The notes below the pieces were generated by a model that saw only the letters and a program-made list of their open reading frames with translations, was not told where the DNA came from and did no database searches. A program made the translations under genes and the position numbers. Below, piece by piece: positions 17,006-25,939 of a stretch of 64,000 nucleotides of DNA (positions are counted from its first letter, which is position 1; each line of letters begins with the position of its first letter). Source of the stretch: Colicola sp016286205 (lineage in GTDB: Bacteria > Bacteroidota > Bacteroidia > Bacteroidales > Paludibacteraceae); contig JAEESF010000012.1 in assembly GCA_016286205.1 (NCBI GenBank), positions 6,831-70,830 of the forward strand, given 5' to 3'.

Positions 17006-17488
17006 ATGAAAGAGTACAATTTGAAGACACAAGTTCGTGCATACCAGTGGAACGAACTGACAGAAGAACAGCGCGAACTAATCAACATTGCCAAAGAGCA
17101 AACCAAGCACAGTTACTGTCCTTACAGCCATTTTCATGTAGGTGCGGCAGTCAAACTGGCTAACGGAACCGTAATACGTGGTTGCAACCAAGAGAATGCG
17201 GCGTATCCAAGTGGTTTGTGTGCTGAGCGCACGGCTTTGTTTGCTGCCGGCGCACAATATCCCGACCAACCGGTTGAGAAACTAGCAATAGCATGCTTCA
17301 CAGAAGGCCATTTCACTCGTGAACCGGGTTCGCCGTGTGGCGCTTGTCGTCAAGTGATGGTCGAGACAGAGCATCGTTATGGTGGCAAGATGGAAGTGAT
17401 CTTGTTTGGCGAAGAAGAGACTTATGTCTTTGATTCGGCAGCTGAACTGCTTCCGTTGATTTTTGTTAGTGAGAACCTGAAAGGTTAA
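17006..17488 (+). CDS. cdd: Cytidine deaminase
   Basis: A zinc enzyme of pyrimidine salvage that converts cytidine and deoxycytidine to uridine forms. The 160 aa are slightly longer than the usual 130-150. Catalytic motifs are complete: C72-A-E74 in GLCAERTALF, and P-C111-G-A-C114 in SPCGACRQV, giving the three zinc cysteines and the proton-shuttling Glu. YCPYSHFHVGAAV forms the N-terminal binding segment. It is expected to be tetrameric and cytoplasmic. It lies between the HEYQA repeat protein and the LptF/G permease, 36 bp from the latter. Confidence 0.95.
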   Translation: MKEYNLKTQVRAYQWNELTEEQRELINIAKEQTKHSYCPYSHFHVGAAVKLANGTVIRGCNQENAAYPSGLCAERTALFAAGAQYPDQPVEKLAIACFTEGHFTREPGSPCGACRQVMVETEHRYGGKMEVILFGEEETYVFDSAAELLPLIFVSENLKG

Positions 17489-17494
17489 AAGGGT

Positions 17495-17529
17495 AAAGTC
17501 AAGAGTCGATAGTAGAAAGACTAAGTGAT
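17495..17529. repeat. Degenerate 7-bp period repeat between cdd and the LptF/G gene
   Basis: Five heptamer-phased units: AAAGTCA, AGAGTCG, ATAGTAG, AAAGACT, AAGTGAT. The last one overlaps the GTG start at 17525. The sequence resembles the complement of the heptamers inside mtaB. Confidence 0.6.
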
Positions 17530-19030
17530 AAAGATAATAAAGAAAATAGACATTTATTTGCTCCGAAATTTCTTGGGGCTGTTTCTGGCTACTTTCTTCA
17601 TAGCTATTTTCATCCTACTGATGCAGTTCATGTGGATGCACGTGAATGATTTGGTGGGCAAAGGAATCAGTATCGGCGTTTTGTCCGAGTTCTTTATCTA
17701 CGCTACCGCATCCGTGGTGCCGCTAGCTTTGCCGTTGGCTATACTGCTTAGTTCGATTATTGCCTTTGGCAACCTGGCGGAGAAATTTGAACTGACAGCC
17801 ATGAAGGCGGCGGGCATTTCACTCTTCCGCATCATGCGACCATTGACTATTGCCATTGCCTTTCTCTGCGTAGGTGCGTTCTTCTTTAGCAATAATGTGT
17901 TGCCACGCTCGCAGATGAAACTTTGGGCACTCATTTTCTCACTTCGTCAGAAGAGTCCCGAACTGCAGATTCCTGTCGGAGAATTCTACGATGAAATCAG
18001 CGGTTATCACATCTACGTGCATGAGAAAACACGTCGCGGCGAACTACTCAACGTGATGATTTATGACTATTCGGGCGGATTCACTAATGCCAAAGTAATG
18101 GTAGCAGACACTGGACGCTTGTCGGCCAGTGCCAACAAGCAATATCTAGTCATCGACCTGATCAACGGCGAGTCGTTCGAAAATCTGGACAAAGCACAAC
18201 AACGGGCCACGGGAACTACGCAGAGTATCCCTTATCGGCGTGAGACATTTGCTCACAAACAGATTCTGATAGATTTCTCTACCGATTTCAACCGTTTCGA
18301 TGAATCGATTCTGGAGGATCAGCACGTGAGCAAGAATGTGGCACAACTGATAGAATCAATCGATTCGGTGAAGATAGAAGCGCAGACGCGTAGTCGCGAA
18401 CAGAGCGAGAAACTGTTGGATGAACGCTATTTCAGCCGCGAAGATCGTTATGAGGCGGTCGTTCTGCCATCTATATCAGAAGTCAAGCAATCGTGTGACC
18501 CGGATTCGTTGTGGGCTGCGCTGAGCGTGCAACGACGATACCAGGTACTGGAAATGGCCGAAGAAAAAGCTCGCAATTATCGCGATCAGGTAGAATACAA
18601 CTCTCTTCTGCTGGACGATTCGCAACGCTATATCCGCAAACATGAGATAGAACTGTACCGTAAGTTCACATTGGCTTTTGCGTGCCTGATATTCTTCTTT
18701 ATCGGTGCGCCGTTGGGTGCCATTATTCGGAAAGGTGGTCTAGGTGCACCTGTGGTGATCTCAGTTATCATGTTTATTGTCTATTATATAATTGATAATA
18801 CAGGTTATAAGATGGCGCGTGAGGCTCTGTGGCCCTGTTGGGCGGGAATGTGGCTCAGTTCGTTTGTCTTGTTGCCTATAGGTATATTCCTTACTTACAA
18901 AGCAGCTACCGACTCACCGTTGTTTAACCCTGAGGCGTGGAAAAAAGAGTACGACAACTGGAAACAGAAATTATGCAAATCAACACTATACAAGAAGCTC
19001 TCGACGATTTTCGGTTGGGCAAATTCGTGA
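17525..19030 (+). CDS. LptF/LptG-family (YjgP/YjgQ) permease
   Basis: An inner-membrane subunit of the lipopolysaccharide export ABC system that passes LPS to the periplasmic bridge. The 501-aa protein has the family layout. Three N-terminal TM helices start LLRNFLGLFLATFFIAIFIL, with PLALPLAILLSSIIAFGNLAE between them. A periplasmic jellyroll domain of about 200 residues follows, then a charged, partly coiled segment (about 290-375), and three C-terminal TM helices with GAPLGAIIRKGGLGAPV. The start is GTG. The C-terminal end overlaps ribBA by 58 bp. LptF versus LptG cannot be told apart here. Confidence 0.87.
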   Translation: MIKIIKKIDIYLLRNFLGLFLATFFIAIFILLMQFMWMHVNDLVGKGISIGVLSEFFIYATASVVPLALPLAILLSSIIAFGNLAEKFELTAMKAAGISLFRIMRPLTIAIAFLCVGAFFFSNNVLPRSQMKLWALIFSLRQKSPELQIPVGEFYDEISGYHIYVHEKTRRGELLNVMIYDYSGGFTNAKVMVADTGRLSASANKQYLVIDLINGESFENLDKAQQRATGTTQSIPYRRETFAHKQILIDFSTDFNRFDESILEDQHVSKNVAQLIESIDSVKIEAQTRSREQSEKLLDERYFSREDRYEAVVLPSISEVKQSCDPDSLWAALSVQRRYQVLEMAEEKARNYRDQVEYNSLLLDDSQRYIRKHEIELYRKFTLAFACLIFFFIGAPLGAIIRKGGLGAPVVISVIMFIVYYIIDNTGYKMAREALWPCWAGMWLSSFVLLPIGIFLTYKAATDSPLFNPEAWKKEYDNWKQKLCKSTLYKKLSTIFGWANS

Positions 19031-20223
19031 TTGTGGTAGATGATGAGGATCGCGAGAACGAAGGCGATTTCATCATTGCGGCCGAGAAGATCACTCCCGA
19101 AAAAGTCAATTTCATGCTCCAAAACGGGCGTGGAGTTCTCTGTTGCCCTATTACGGAGCAGCGATGCGCCGAACTGGACTTAATGCACCAAGTAGCCAAC
19201 AATACGTCGATGTTGGGAACACCATTCACGGTGACGGTCGACAAGCTGGAAGGTTGTACTACAGGCGTTTCTGCGGCCGATAGAGCGGCTACCATTCTCG
19301 CTTTAGCTGATCCGAATAGCAAACCTGAGACGTTTGGACGTCCGGGACATATCAATCCCCTTTATGCCAAGATGGGTGGAGTATTGCAACGTGCTGGACA
19401 TACGGAGGCTGGCGTAGATTTGGCTCGATTGGCTGGACTTAGACCTGCTGCAGCACTGATAGAGATTATGAACCCTGATGGCACGATGGCGCGTATGCCA
19501 CAACTGCAAGAAGTGGCACGTAAGTTCGATCTGAAGATTATTACGATAAAGGACCTGATTGCCTATCGGTTGAGCAAAGGAGAAAGGCAAGACTCGGCAG
19601 GAGAAAGGGTAGAGGTTAAAGGTGAACAATCATTGGTGGAACGTGGCGAAACGGTCTTTCTGCCTACTGCCAACGGCGAGTTTATGCTTACGCCTTTCCG
19701 CGACCTGACAACGGGATTGGAACATATAGTACTCACCAAAGGTGAGTGGCGTGACGACGAACCGGTTTTGTGCCGTGTACACTCTAGTTGTATGACAGGC
19801 GATATATTTGGTTCGCAGCGTTGTGAATGCGGCGAACAGCTAGCTAAAGCCATGCAGATGATTGAGGCAGAAGGACGCGGTATATTGGTCTATATGAACC
19901 AAGAGGGGCGCGGCATAGGACTTATGAATAAGATACGCGCGTATAAGCTACAGGAACAAGGCGACGATACCGTTGAAGCCAATGTGCACTTAGGCTTCCG
20001 TCCGGATGAACGCGATTATGGTGTGGGGGCTCAGATTCTGCGTGAGATGCATGCACTAAAATTACGCTTAATGACGAATAATCCTGTCAAACGTGTTGGG
20101 CTAGAGAGTTACGGCATACAAATCGTTGAGAATGTGCCGATTGAGATAGCTCCAAATCGTTGGAACGAGCGATATATGCGTACCAAAAAAGAAAAAATGA
20201 ACCATAATTTGAAATTGGTTTAA
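18973..20223 (+). CDS. ribBA: Bifunctional riboflavin synthesis protein RibBA
   Basis: Two enzymes in one 416-aa chain. The N-terminal half is 3,4-dihydroxy-2-butanone-4-phosphate synthase: VVDDEDRENEGDFI, then AGHTEAGVDLARLAGL. The C-terminal half is GTP cyclohydrolase II: VHSSCMTGDIFGSQRCECG holds the three zinc cysteines, and MNQEGRGIGLMNKIRAY is the GTP-handling loop. Both catalyse first steps of riboflavin biosynthesis. I place the start at 18973 because MQINTIQEALDDF matches the family N-terminus; a start 36 bp earlier is also open. The charged linker between domains (GERQDSAGERVEVKGEQ) is unusually long. Confidence 0.94.
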   Translation: MQINTIQEALDDFRLGKFVIVVDDEDRENEGDFIIAAEKITPEKVNFMLQNGRGVLCCPITEQRCAELDLMHQVANNTSMLGTPFTVTVDKLEGCTTGVSAADRAATILALADPNSKPETFGRPGHINPLYAKMGGVLQRAGHTEAGVDLARLAGLRPAAALIEIMNPDGTMARMPQLQEVARKFDLKIITIKDLIAYRLSKGERQDSAGERVEVKGEQSLVERGETVFLPTANGEFMLTPFRDLTTGLEHIVLTKGEWRDDEPVLCRVHSSCMTGDIFGSQRCECGEQLAKAMQMIEAEGRGILVYMNQEGRGIGLMNKIRAYKLQEQGDDTVEANVHLGFRPDERDYGVGAQILREMHALKLRLMTNNPVKRVGLESYGIQIVENVPIEIAPNRWNERYMRTKKEKMNHNLKLV

Positions 20224-20227
20224 CAGT

Positions 20228-20244
20228 TTGGCACGGTATTTGAA
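20228..20244 (+). promoter_or_regulatory. Possible sigma-54 promoter of the 20278 gene
   Basis: TTGGCACG, four bases, then TTGAA. The -24 half is a perfect match to the sigma-54 consensus; the -12 half has GA where GC is expected. No -7/-33 vegetative promoter is visible between ribBA and the ATG at 20278, which lies 33 bp downstream. Confidence 0.4.
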
Positions 20245-20277
20245 TTAAGGTTAGTGAACCCTTAAAATTTTACAATT

Positions 20278-21660
20278 ATGAAAAAATTAACTACACTTCT
20301 GATGGCGCTGATGCTCATGAGTACGGCGCTTTGGGCGGAGGAAACAATCACGGTAACCGCCAACAGTTCGGACATCTCTGAAGGACTGGACTTGAAGGTT
20401 GTAGCTAAACTCTTTGCAGAAGCGAAAAACCTTGAGCAGTTCGAAACGATGCTCAACAACCCAGACAGCGCGTTCTGCAACCTCGATCTGAATGGAGATG
20501 GCCAAGTAGATTACCTGCGTGTCGTAGAGACCGGTGAGGGTAACAAACGTCTAATCGTATTGCAGGCTATTCTGGCTAAGGATATCTTCCAAGATGTAGC
20601 CTCGATCTACGTAGAGAAAGACGAGAATAACGAGGTCTCGGTTCAGGTAGTAGGTGATGAGTACGTATATGGTACCAACTACATCATCGAACCTGTTTAC
20701 GTAGTTCGTCCGTACATATACGACTGGTTCTGGAGTCCGTCATGGTATTGCTGGCATTCGCCTTGGTACTGGGGATATTACCCGGGTTGGTGGTACGTAC
20801 ACCGTTGCTGGGCGCACGACTGGTACTGGCATCACTGCTACGCATTCCATCGTCATCACCACTGGTGCTCGTTCCGTCCGGGACATCATCACCACCACGG
20901 TTATCATGAGTTGCACAGCGGTGTATCGCGCAGAGATTACGCAGTGGCTCATCCGGATCGTTCGTTCTCGCAACGTAACACTGGTATGACTAACGCTCGC
21001 GAAATCCGTAACACTACCGGTGTATCGGCTCGTCAAGGCGGAGGTCACGGTGGCGAACATCACGGAACAGCAGTTCGCGGAGCAGGCGTAACCGAACGTG
21101 CTTCTGTAGAAAGTCGCACCTACGGTAGTCGCACCACTGCAGCTACGCGTTCCGAAGGAGCACATCGCTCAAGCAGCGCGGCAACAGGTAGCGCACAACG
21201 TTCGAGCAGCACTACTGCAACTGCAACACGTGCATCGAGCAGCGCATCTACGACTCGTTCGTCTAGCGCAGGCAGTTCTGCAAGCGCAACACGTGCATCC
21301 AGTTCCGCATCCACTACAAACACTCGTGCATCGAGTAGTGCATCTACGACTCGTTCGTCCAGTAGCGCATCCACAACTCGTTCATCGAGTAGCAGCAGTT
21401 CAACTCGTTCTTCTGCATCTAGCGGCAGTTCTCGTAGCTCAAGTTCCTACTCATCGGGTAGCAGCAGCCGCTCAAGCGGAAGCTATAGTGGCGGAAGCAG
21501 TCGCAGCAGTGGAAGCTATAGCGGCGGAAGCAGCCGAAGCAGTGGAAGTTACAGCGGAGGTGGCAGTCGTTCAGGCGGAGGTTATTCCGGAGGCGGAAGC
21601 CACAGTAGCGGAGGCGGTCGTAGCAGTGGAGGTGGCGGAGGCCACAGTAGCCGCAGATAA
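20278..21660 (+). CDS. Exported aromatic/His-rich protein with Ser-rich tail, unknown function
   Basis: A 460-aa protein of very uneven composition. A signal peptide (to about Ala20) is followed by a small alpha/beta domain with an EF-hand-like calcium loop, DLNGDGQVDYL (Asp70, Asn72, Asp74, Gln76, Asp78). Residues about 125-205 are dominated by Trp, Tyr and His (for example YWGYYPGWWYVHRCW, and a run of five His). From about 240 to the end the chain is Ser, Gly, Arg and Thr with short repeats such as RSSGSYSGGS. I do not recognise the family as a whole. A cell-envelope structural, adhesive or metal-binding role is only a guess. Confidence 0.75.
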   Translation: MKKLTTLLMALMLMSTALWAEETITVTANSSDISEGLDLKVVAKLFAEAKNLEQFETMLNNPDSAFCNLDLNGDGQVDYLRVVETGEGNKRLIVLQAILAKDIFQDVASIYVEKDENNEVSVQVVGDEYVYGTNYIIEPVYVVRPYIYDWFWSPSWYCWHSPWYWGYYPGWWYVHRCWAHDWYWHHCYAFHRHHHWCSFRPGHHHHHGYHELHSGVSRRDYAVAHPDRSFSQRNTGMTNAREIRNTTGVSARQGGGHGGEHHGTAVRGAGVTERASVESRTYGSRTTAATRSEGAHRSSSAATGSAQRSSSTTATATRASSSASTTRSSSAGSSASATRASSSASTTNTRASSSASTTRSSSSASTTRSSSSSSSTRSSASSGSSRSSSSYSSGSSSRSSGSYSGGSSRSSGSYSGGSSRSSGSYSGGGSRSGGGYSGGGSHSSGGGRSSGGGGGHSSRR

Positions 21661-21690
21661 GAGACTGACACTAACGTGATAATATGAAAT

Positions 21691-21722
21691 AAGGTGACTC
21701 ACTGAGCCACCTTATTTTTTTT
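21691..21722. terminator. Bidirectional terminator between the 20278 gene and aspA
   Basis: Stem AAGGTG with CACCTT plus an inner CTC/GAG, separated by one A-C mismatch (21691-21713), followed by A and eight T on the plus side. The A-rich upstream side gives a U-tail on the minus strand too, where the long capsule-ftsY-aspA transcript ends. Confidence 0.8.
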
Positions 21723-21738
21723 GTTTATGATAGTGCGA

Positions 21739-23130
21739 TTAATGCGCAGCTAGCATATTCTCCGGATCAAGCAGTTTGTCCAATTGTTCCTTGCTGAGCA
21801 AACCATGCTCTAGAACCAAATCATAGACTCCCTTACCAGTCTCCAATGCCTCTTTGGCAATCTTAGTGGAGGCTTTGTAACCGATAACCGGATTAAGGGC
21901 TGTAACGATTCCGATAGATTGTTTTACCGTTTGTGCATTGTGCTCGCGATTGATAGTAATACCATCAATACATTTCTCGCGAAGGATTGCCATCACATTT
22001 TTCAGCCAAGTGATAGACTCAAAAATACACTCTGTAATAATCGGTTCCATCACATTCAATTGTAGTTGGCCGGCTTCGGCAGCAAAGCAAACGGCTGTAT
22101 CGTTTCCGATAACCTTGAAGCAGACTTGGTTAGTAACCTCAGGAATAACCGGGTTGACTTTGCCCGGCATGATTGAACTACCCGGGGCCATTGGCGGCAG
22201 ATTGATCTCGTGTAAGCCACAACGAGGACCACTGGCCATAAGACGCAAGTCGTTGCAGGTTTTACTCAATTTGACAGCCAAGCGTTTTAGCGCAGCTGAA
22301 TAGCTGACATATGCGCCCGTATCAGGTGTTGCCTCTACTAGGTCGCTTGCTTTGGAGAAAGGTTCACCTGTAAGTTCGCACATTTTCTTGGTACATAGCT
22401 CTGCGTATCCCGCTACTGCATTTAGACCAGTACCAATAGCCGTACCACCCATATTGATTTCGTAGAGTAGGCGTACATTACGTTCTAGGTTTGCGACTTC
22501 TTCTTCCAGGTTGTTAGCAAACGCGTGAAATTCCTGCCCACTAGTCATAGGCACTGCATCTTGCAGCTGAGTGCGTCCCATCTTGATAGAGTCATTATAT
22601 TCATCTCCTTTCTTGCGAAGAGAGGCAATAAGACGTTTGAGTTCTTCTTCGAGACCGCGGTTCATGCGAATAAATGCATAGCGGAAAGCTGAAGGATAGG
22701 CATCGTTGGTTGATTGTGCACAATTGACGTGATCGTTGGGCGAGCAGTATTGATATTCACCGCGTTGATGGCCCATGATCTCGAGAGCACGGTTGGCGAT
22801 CACTTCGTTGGCATTCATATTAACGGTTGTTCCTGCGCCACCTTGTACCATATCAGTCGGAAACTGGTCATGCATCTTGCCATCGATAATTTCGCGACAA
22901 GCCTGAGCAATAGCTGCGTGGATTTCATCATTGATAACGCCCAACTCGTGGTTGGCTTCTACAGCAGCCAACTTGATGTACGCCATCGCGATGATGTACT
23001 CGGGGAAATCGGACATTTTAAGATTACTTACTTTGTAATTGTTGATGCCGCGTTGGGTTTGCACGCCATAATAGGCTTCTGCAGGAACTTGCAACTCGCC
23101 TAAAAGGTCGGATTCGATTCTGTATTCCAT
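21739..23130 (-). CDS. aspA: Aspartate ammonia-lyase
   Basis: Converts L-aspartate to fumarate and ammonia. At 463 aa it matches the fumarase/aspartase superfamily. The signature loop GSSIMPGKVNP with its catalytic Ser is intact. Other segments are YYGVQTQRGINNYKVS at the N-terminus, HVNCAQSTNDAYPSA, and GRTQLQDAVPMTSGQEF, which carry substrate-binding residues. The QTQRGINN N-terminus favours aspartase over fumarase. It is the last gene before the terminator of the long minus-strand run, 29 bp after ftsY; a heptamer repeat fills that gap. Confidence 0.93.
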   Translation of the reverse strand: MEYRIESDLLGELQVPAEAYYGVQTQRGINNYKVSNLKMSDFPEYIIAMAYIKLAAVEANHELGVINDEIHAAIAQACREIIDGKMHDQFPTDMVQGGAGTTVNMNANEVIANRALEIMGHQRGEYQYCSPNDHVNCAQSTNDAYPSAFRYAFIRMNRGLEEELKRLIASLRKKGDEYNDSIKMGRTQLQDAVPMTSGQEFHAFANNLEEEVANLERNVRLLYEINMGGTAIGTGLNAVAGYAELCTKKMCELTGEPFSKASDLVEATPDTGAYVSYSAALKRLAVKLSKTCNDLRLMASGPRCGLHEINLPPMAPGSSIMPGKVNPVIPEVTNQVCFKVIGNDTAVCFAAEAGQLQLNVMEPIITECIFESITWLKNVMAILREKCIDGITINREHNAQTVKQSIGIVTALNPVIGYKASTKIAKEALETGKGVYDLVLEHGLLSKEQLDKLLDPENMLAAH

Positions 23131-23133
23131 ACT

Positions 23134-23167
23134 ATTTGATATTTGACATTTGATATTTCTTATTTGG
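23134..23167. repeat. 7-bp period repeat between ftsY and aspA
   Basis: ATTTGAT, ATTTGAC, ATTTGAT, ATTTCTT and ATTTGG in register. The array fills the 29-bp intergenic space and runs into the last codons of ftsY. Confidence 0.7.
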
Positions 23168-24122
23168 TGACGTCACCGAGTAGGGATTTGACAAACTCTA
23201 CGCGATTGAAGCATTGTAGGTCGGTCATTTGTTCTCCTAAGCCGATGTAACGTACAGGAATCTTAAATTGGTCGCTTATGCCAATTACGACGCCTCCTTT
23301 GGCAGTTCCGTCCAGTTTGGTGATAGCTAGCGAACTAACTTGTGTGGCCGCGGTGAATTGGCGCGCTTGTTCGAATGCATTTTGACCGGTTGAACCATCC
23401 AAGACTAGCATAACATCGTGTGGTGCATCGGGTACAACCTTTTGCATCACATTCTTAATCTTGGTTAACTCATTCATGAGGTTAATCTTATTGTGCAGAC
23501 GTCCGGCAGTGTCGATCAATACCACATCTGCATCGTTTGCCTTGGCAGACTGCAATGTGTCAAAGGCCACAGAGGCAGGGTCCGAACCTTGTTGTTGCTT
23601 AATGACAGGAACTCCCACACGCTCTCCCCAGATACACAACTGTTCGACAGCCGCCGCACGGAATGTATCGGCAGCGCCAAGATACACTTTCTTTCCTGCT
23701 TGTTTATACTGATAAGCCAATTTGCCGATGGTAGTTGTTTTGCCGACTCCGTTGACACCTACTACCATTACAACGTATGGCTTTGCGGGTAAGTCATCTG
23801 CAAAGTCTAGGATTTTTCCAGTATTGTTCTCTTCCAAAAGCGAAGCGATCTCGTCTACAAGCAGATTATGCAATTCATCTGTGCCAACGTATTTATCGCG
23901 TTTAACGCGCTCTTGTACACGTTCGATGATTCGCAAAGTCGTTTCCACACCTACATCGGATGTAATGAGGGCTTCCTCCAAATTGTCTAGCACATCGTCA
24001 TCGATGGTTGATTTTCCAGCGATAGCATGACCAATTTTACTGAGAACAGACTCCTTGCTTTTCTCGAGTCCTTTATCCAGGGTCTCCTTCTTCTCTTTGT
24101 TGAATAGTCCGAAAAATGCCAT
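23160..24122 (-). CDS. ftsY: Signal recognition particle receptor FtsY
   Basis: The GTPase that docks SRP-ribosome complexes at the inner membrane for co-translational insertion. It is 320 aa, lacking the long acidic A domain of E. coli FtsY, as is usual outside enterobacteria. The N-terminal helical bundle is residues 1-105. The G domain has GVNGVGKTTT (122-131), DTFRAAAVEQL, DTAGRLHNK, TKLDGTAKGG and the closing GLGEQMTDL. It sits 12 bp downstream of the capsule initiating transferase and upstream of aspA; no separate promoter is visible, so it may depend on the capsule transcript or on an internal promoter I cannot see. Confidence 0.95.
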   Translation of the reverse strand: MAFFGLFNKEKKETLDKGLEKSKESVLSKIGHAIAGKSTIDDDVLDNLEEALITSDVGVETTLRIIERVQERVKRDKYVGTDELHNLLVDEIASLLEENNTGKILDFADDLPAKPYVVMVVGVNGVGKTTTIGKLAYQYKQAGKKVYLGAADTFRAAAVEQLCIWGERVGVPVIKQQQGSDPASVAFDTLQSAKANDADVVLIDTAGRLHNKINLMNELTKIKNVMQKVVPDAPHDVMLVLDGSTGQNAFEQARQFTAATQVSSLAITKLDGTAKGGVVIGISDQFKIPVRYIGLGEQMTDLQCFNRVEFVKSLLGDVTK

Positions 24123-24134
24123 TTGTGTTGTATC

Positions 24135-24734
24135 TTAGTTATGATTTGTTTGTAGAATTTTTCCCAGAGTCAAGAATATAATTTTGAAATATGCCCCGAT
24201 GGTTTGGTGCTCAATATATTTCATATTCAGCGCAATCTTATCAGGAACTATTTCTTCAATATATGTCTTATCAGGATTCTCTGATTGAGCTAGTAATTTG
24301 TTTTCGTCAATATACTCAATGGATGCATAATCGGTAATTCCCGGGCGCACGGATAGTACCATGCGTTGTTGGGGAGTGTACATATCTACGTATTTACGTA
24401 CTTCTGGTCTGGGACCGACTAGCGACATGTCTCCCATCAGTACGTTCAATAATTGGGGGAGTTCGTCCAGTTTTAACTTTCTTATATAGTAGCCTGCATG
24501 TGTGACACGCGGGTCTCTATCGCCGATAGTGATCAGACTCATTTTGTCTGCTCCAATACGCATAGAACGGAATTTAAGTAGACTAAAATCTTTGCCGTTT
24601 TTTCCCACGCGTTGTTGGCGATAGAAAATTGGTCCCGGATTATCTAGAACAATCCAGATTGCTACGATAAGGAATAGGGGACTAAGTAGAATTAGTCCGA
24701 GGAAACTGAAAAATATGTCACAGAATCGAATCAT
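24135..24734 (-). CDS. Undecaprenyl-phosphate sugar-1-phosphate transferase (initiating)
   Basis: A polyprenol monotopic phosphoglycosyl transferase of 199 aa that starts the repeat unit by moving a sugar phosphate to undecaprenyl phosphate. Like PglC it consists of the catalytic core only. One re-entrant N-terminal hydrophobic helix (FFSFLGLILLSPLFLIVAI) precedes GPIFYRQQRVGKNGK, FSLLKFRSMR, KLDELPQLLNVLMGDMSLVG and the PRPE motif. It lacks the four-helix N-terminal part of WcaJ-type enzymes. The start overlaps the aminotransferase stop (ATGA). It is the last polysaccharide gene of the minus-strand operon. Confidence 0.9.
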   Translation of the reverse strand: MIRFCDIFFSFLGLILLSPLFLIVAIWIVLDNPGPIFYRQQRVGKNGKDFSLLKFRSMRIGADKMSLITIGDRDPRVTHAGYYIRKLKLDELPQLLNVLMGDMSLVGPRPEVRKYVDMYTPQQRMVLSVRPGITDYASIEYIDENKLLAQSENPDKTYIEEIVPDKIALNMKYIEHQTIGAYFKIIFLTLGKILQTNHN

Positions 24735-25939
24735 CTATTGCGTAGAATTTCTGTATATTGTTCGATAATATAATCTATCTCTTCGTCTGTTAACCGTGTA
24801 TGCAGTGGTAGAGTGATCTCATTCGCAAAGTGTGCGTATGCGTTCGGAAAATCGGCAATGTCGAAACCTAGATTTTTGTAGGCAGTCATCATTGGTAGAG
24901 GTTTATAATGCACGTTGGTTGCAATACCTCTCTCTGCCATCTTAATGATGATGTCTTGTCTCTCATCAGTTGTGATTCCTGGGACACGTGTAAGATACAG
25001 ATGTCCCGAAGAAGCATATTCGTCCGTGTAGTGTTTTAGAACGTTAAGCCCCAGTGGTTTGAAAGCCGCATCATAACGTTCTATAATCTTACGCCTCCGT
25101 GCTAGTAAACTAGGATAACGCTTCATCTGTATCAAACCTATAGCGGCCATGATATCGGTCATGTTACATTTGTACCAAGGCCCAACGATATCGTATTCCC
25201 AAGCTCCCAGTTGAGTTTTTGCTAGAGCATCTTTCGACTGCCCGTGCAGCGAAAATAATTGAACCTGATGATATAGTTGCTCGTTATCAATGCCCGGGAT
25301 ATTGCGCCATGTCAAAGCGCCTCCTTCTGCAGTCGTGAAATTCTTAACAGCATGGAAGCTATATGAAGTGAAATCGGCAATGTTACCAACCATTTTATTA
25401 TGCCATTGTGCACCAAACGCATGAGCAGCATCAGCGCAGATAGCAACTCTTCCAATAGCACATTGTATAGCATTCGTAGGACGAAATAATTTTCTCTTTC
25501 TTTCCACGATGGCAAAGAGGCGGTCATAGTCGCACGGAATACCTGCCAAATCTACAGGTATAATGGCTTTTGTTCGCTCATTGATTGCGGATTCGACAGC
25601 ATCATAATCCATCTCAAGATTATCAACATGCGAGTCAATAAGCACTACTTTTGCGCCTACATGACACACGACAGAGGCAGAAGCAGTGTATGTATAAGCA
25701 GGCACAATGACTTCGTCTCTCTCTCCAACACCCAATGAGCGCAGGGCCATCTCCAAGCATGCAGTAGCAGAATTCAAACATACAGCGCGCTCGGTTCCCA
25801 CATATGCCGCTATCTGTCGTTCCAATTCTTTTGTGCGTGGTCCTGTTGTAATCCAACCGGATAGAATAGCCTCTTTAACTTCTTGTACTTCTGCTTCCGA
25901 CATATCTGGCGGAGAGAATGGTATATTAAATCGTTTCAT
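24731..25939 (-). CDS. DegT/DnrJ/EryC1-family sugar aminotransferase
   Basis: A PLP enzyme that aminates a nucleotide-linked keto-sugar (402 aa). The family features are ILSGWITTGPRTKELERQ, LNSATACLEMALRSLGVG, VIVPAYTYTASASVV, and the PLP lysine in SYSFHAVKNFTTAEGG. Its product probably feeds an amino-deoxy sugar into the polysaccharide made here. A WlbA-like 3-dehydrogenase, which would supply a keto-sugar, is coded at 44602 on the other arm. The substrate is inferred only. It overlaps both neighbours by 1-4 bp. Confidence 0.88.
   Translation of the reverse strand: MKRFNIPFSPPDMSEAEVQEVKEAILSGWITTGPRTKELERQIAAYVGTERAVCLNSATACLEMALRSLGVGERDEVIVPAYTYTASASVVCHVGAKVVLIDSHVDNLEMDYDAVESAINERTKAIIPVDLAGIPCDYDRLFAIVERKRKLFRPTNAIQCAIGRVAICADAAHAFGAQWHNKMVGNIADFTSYSFHAVKNFTTAEGGALTWRNIPGIDNEQLYHQVQLFSLHGQSKDALAKTQLGAWEYDIVGPWYKCNMTDIMAAIGLIQMKRYPSLLARRRKIIERYDAAFKPLGLNVLKHYTDEYASSGHLYLTRVPGITTDERQDIIIKMAERGIATNVHYKPLPMMTAYKNLGFDIADFPNAYAHFANEITLPLHTRLTDEEIDYIIEQYTEILRNR

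Noticed and set aside
21230..21679. A 149-codon frame overlapping the Ser-rich tail of the 20278 gene
   Set aside because: Frame-shifted reading of Ser codons gives an Ala/Val-rich product typical of a shadow.
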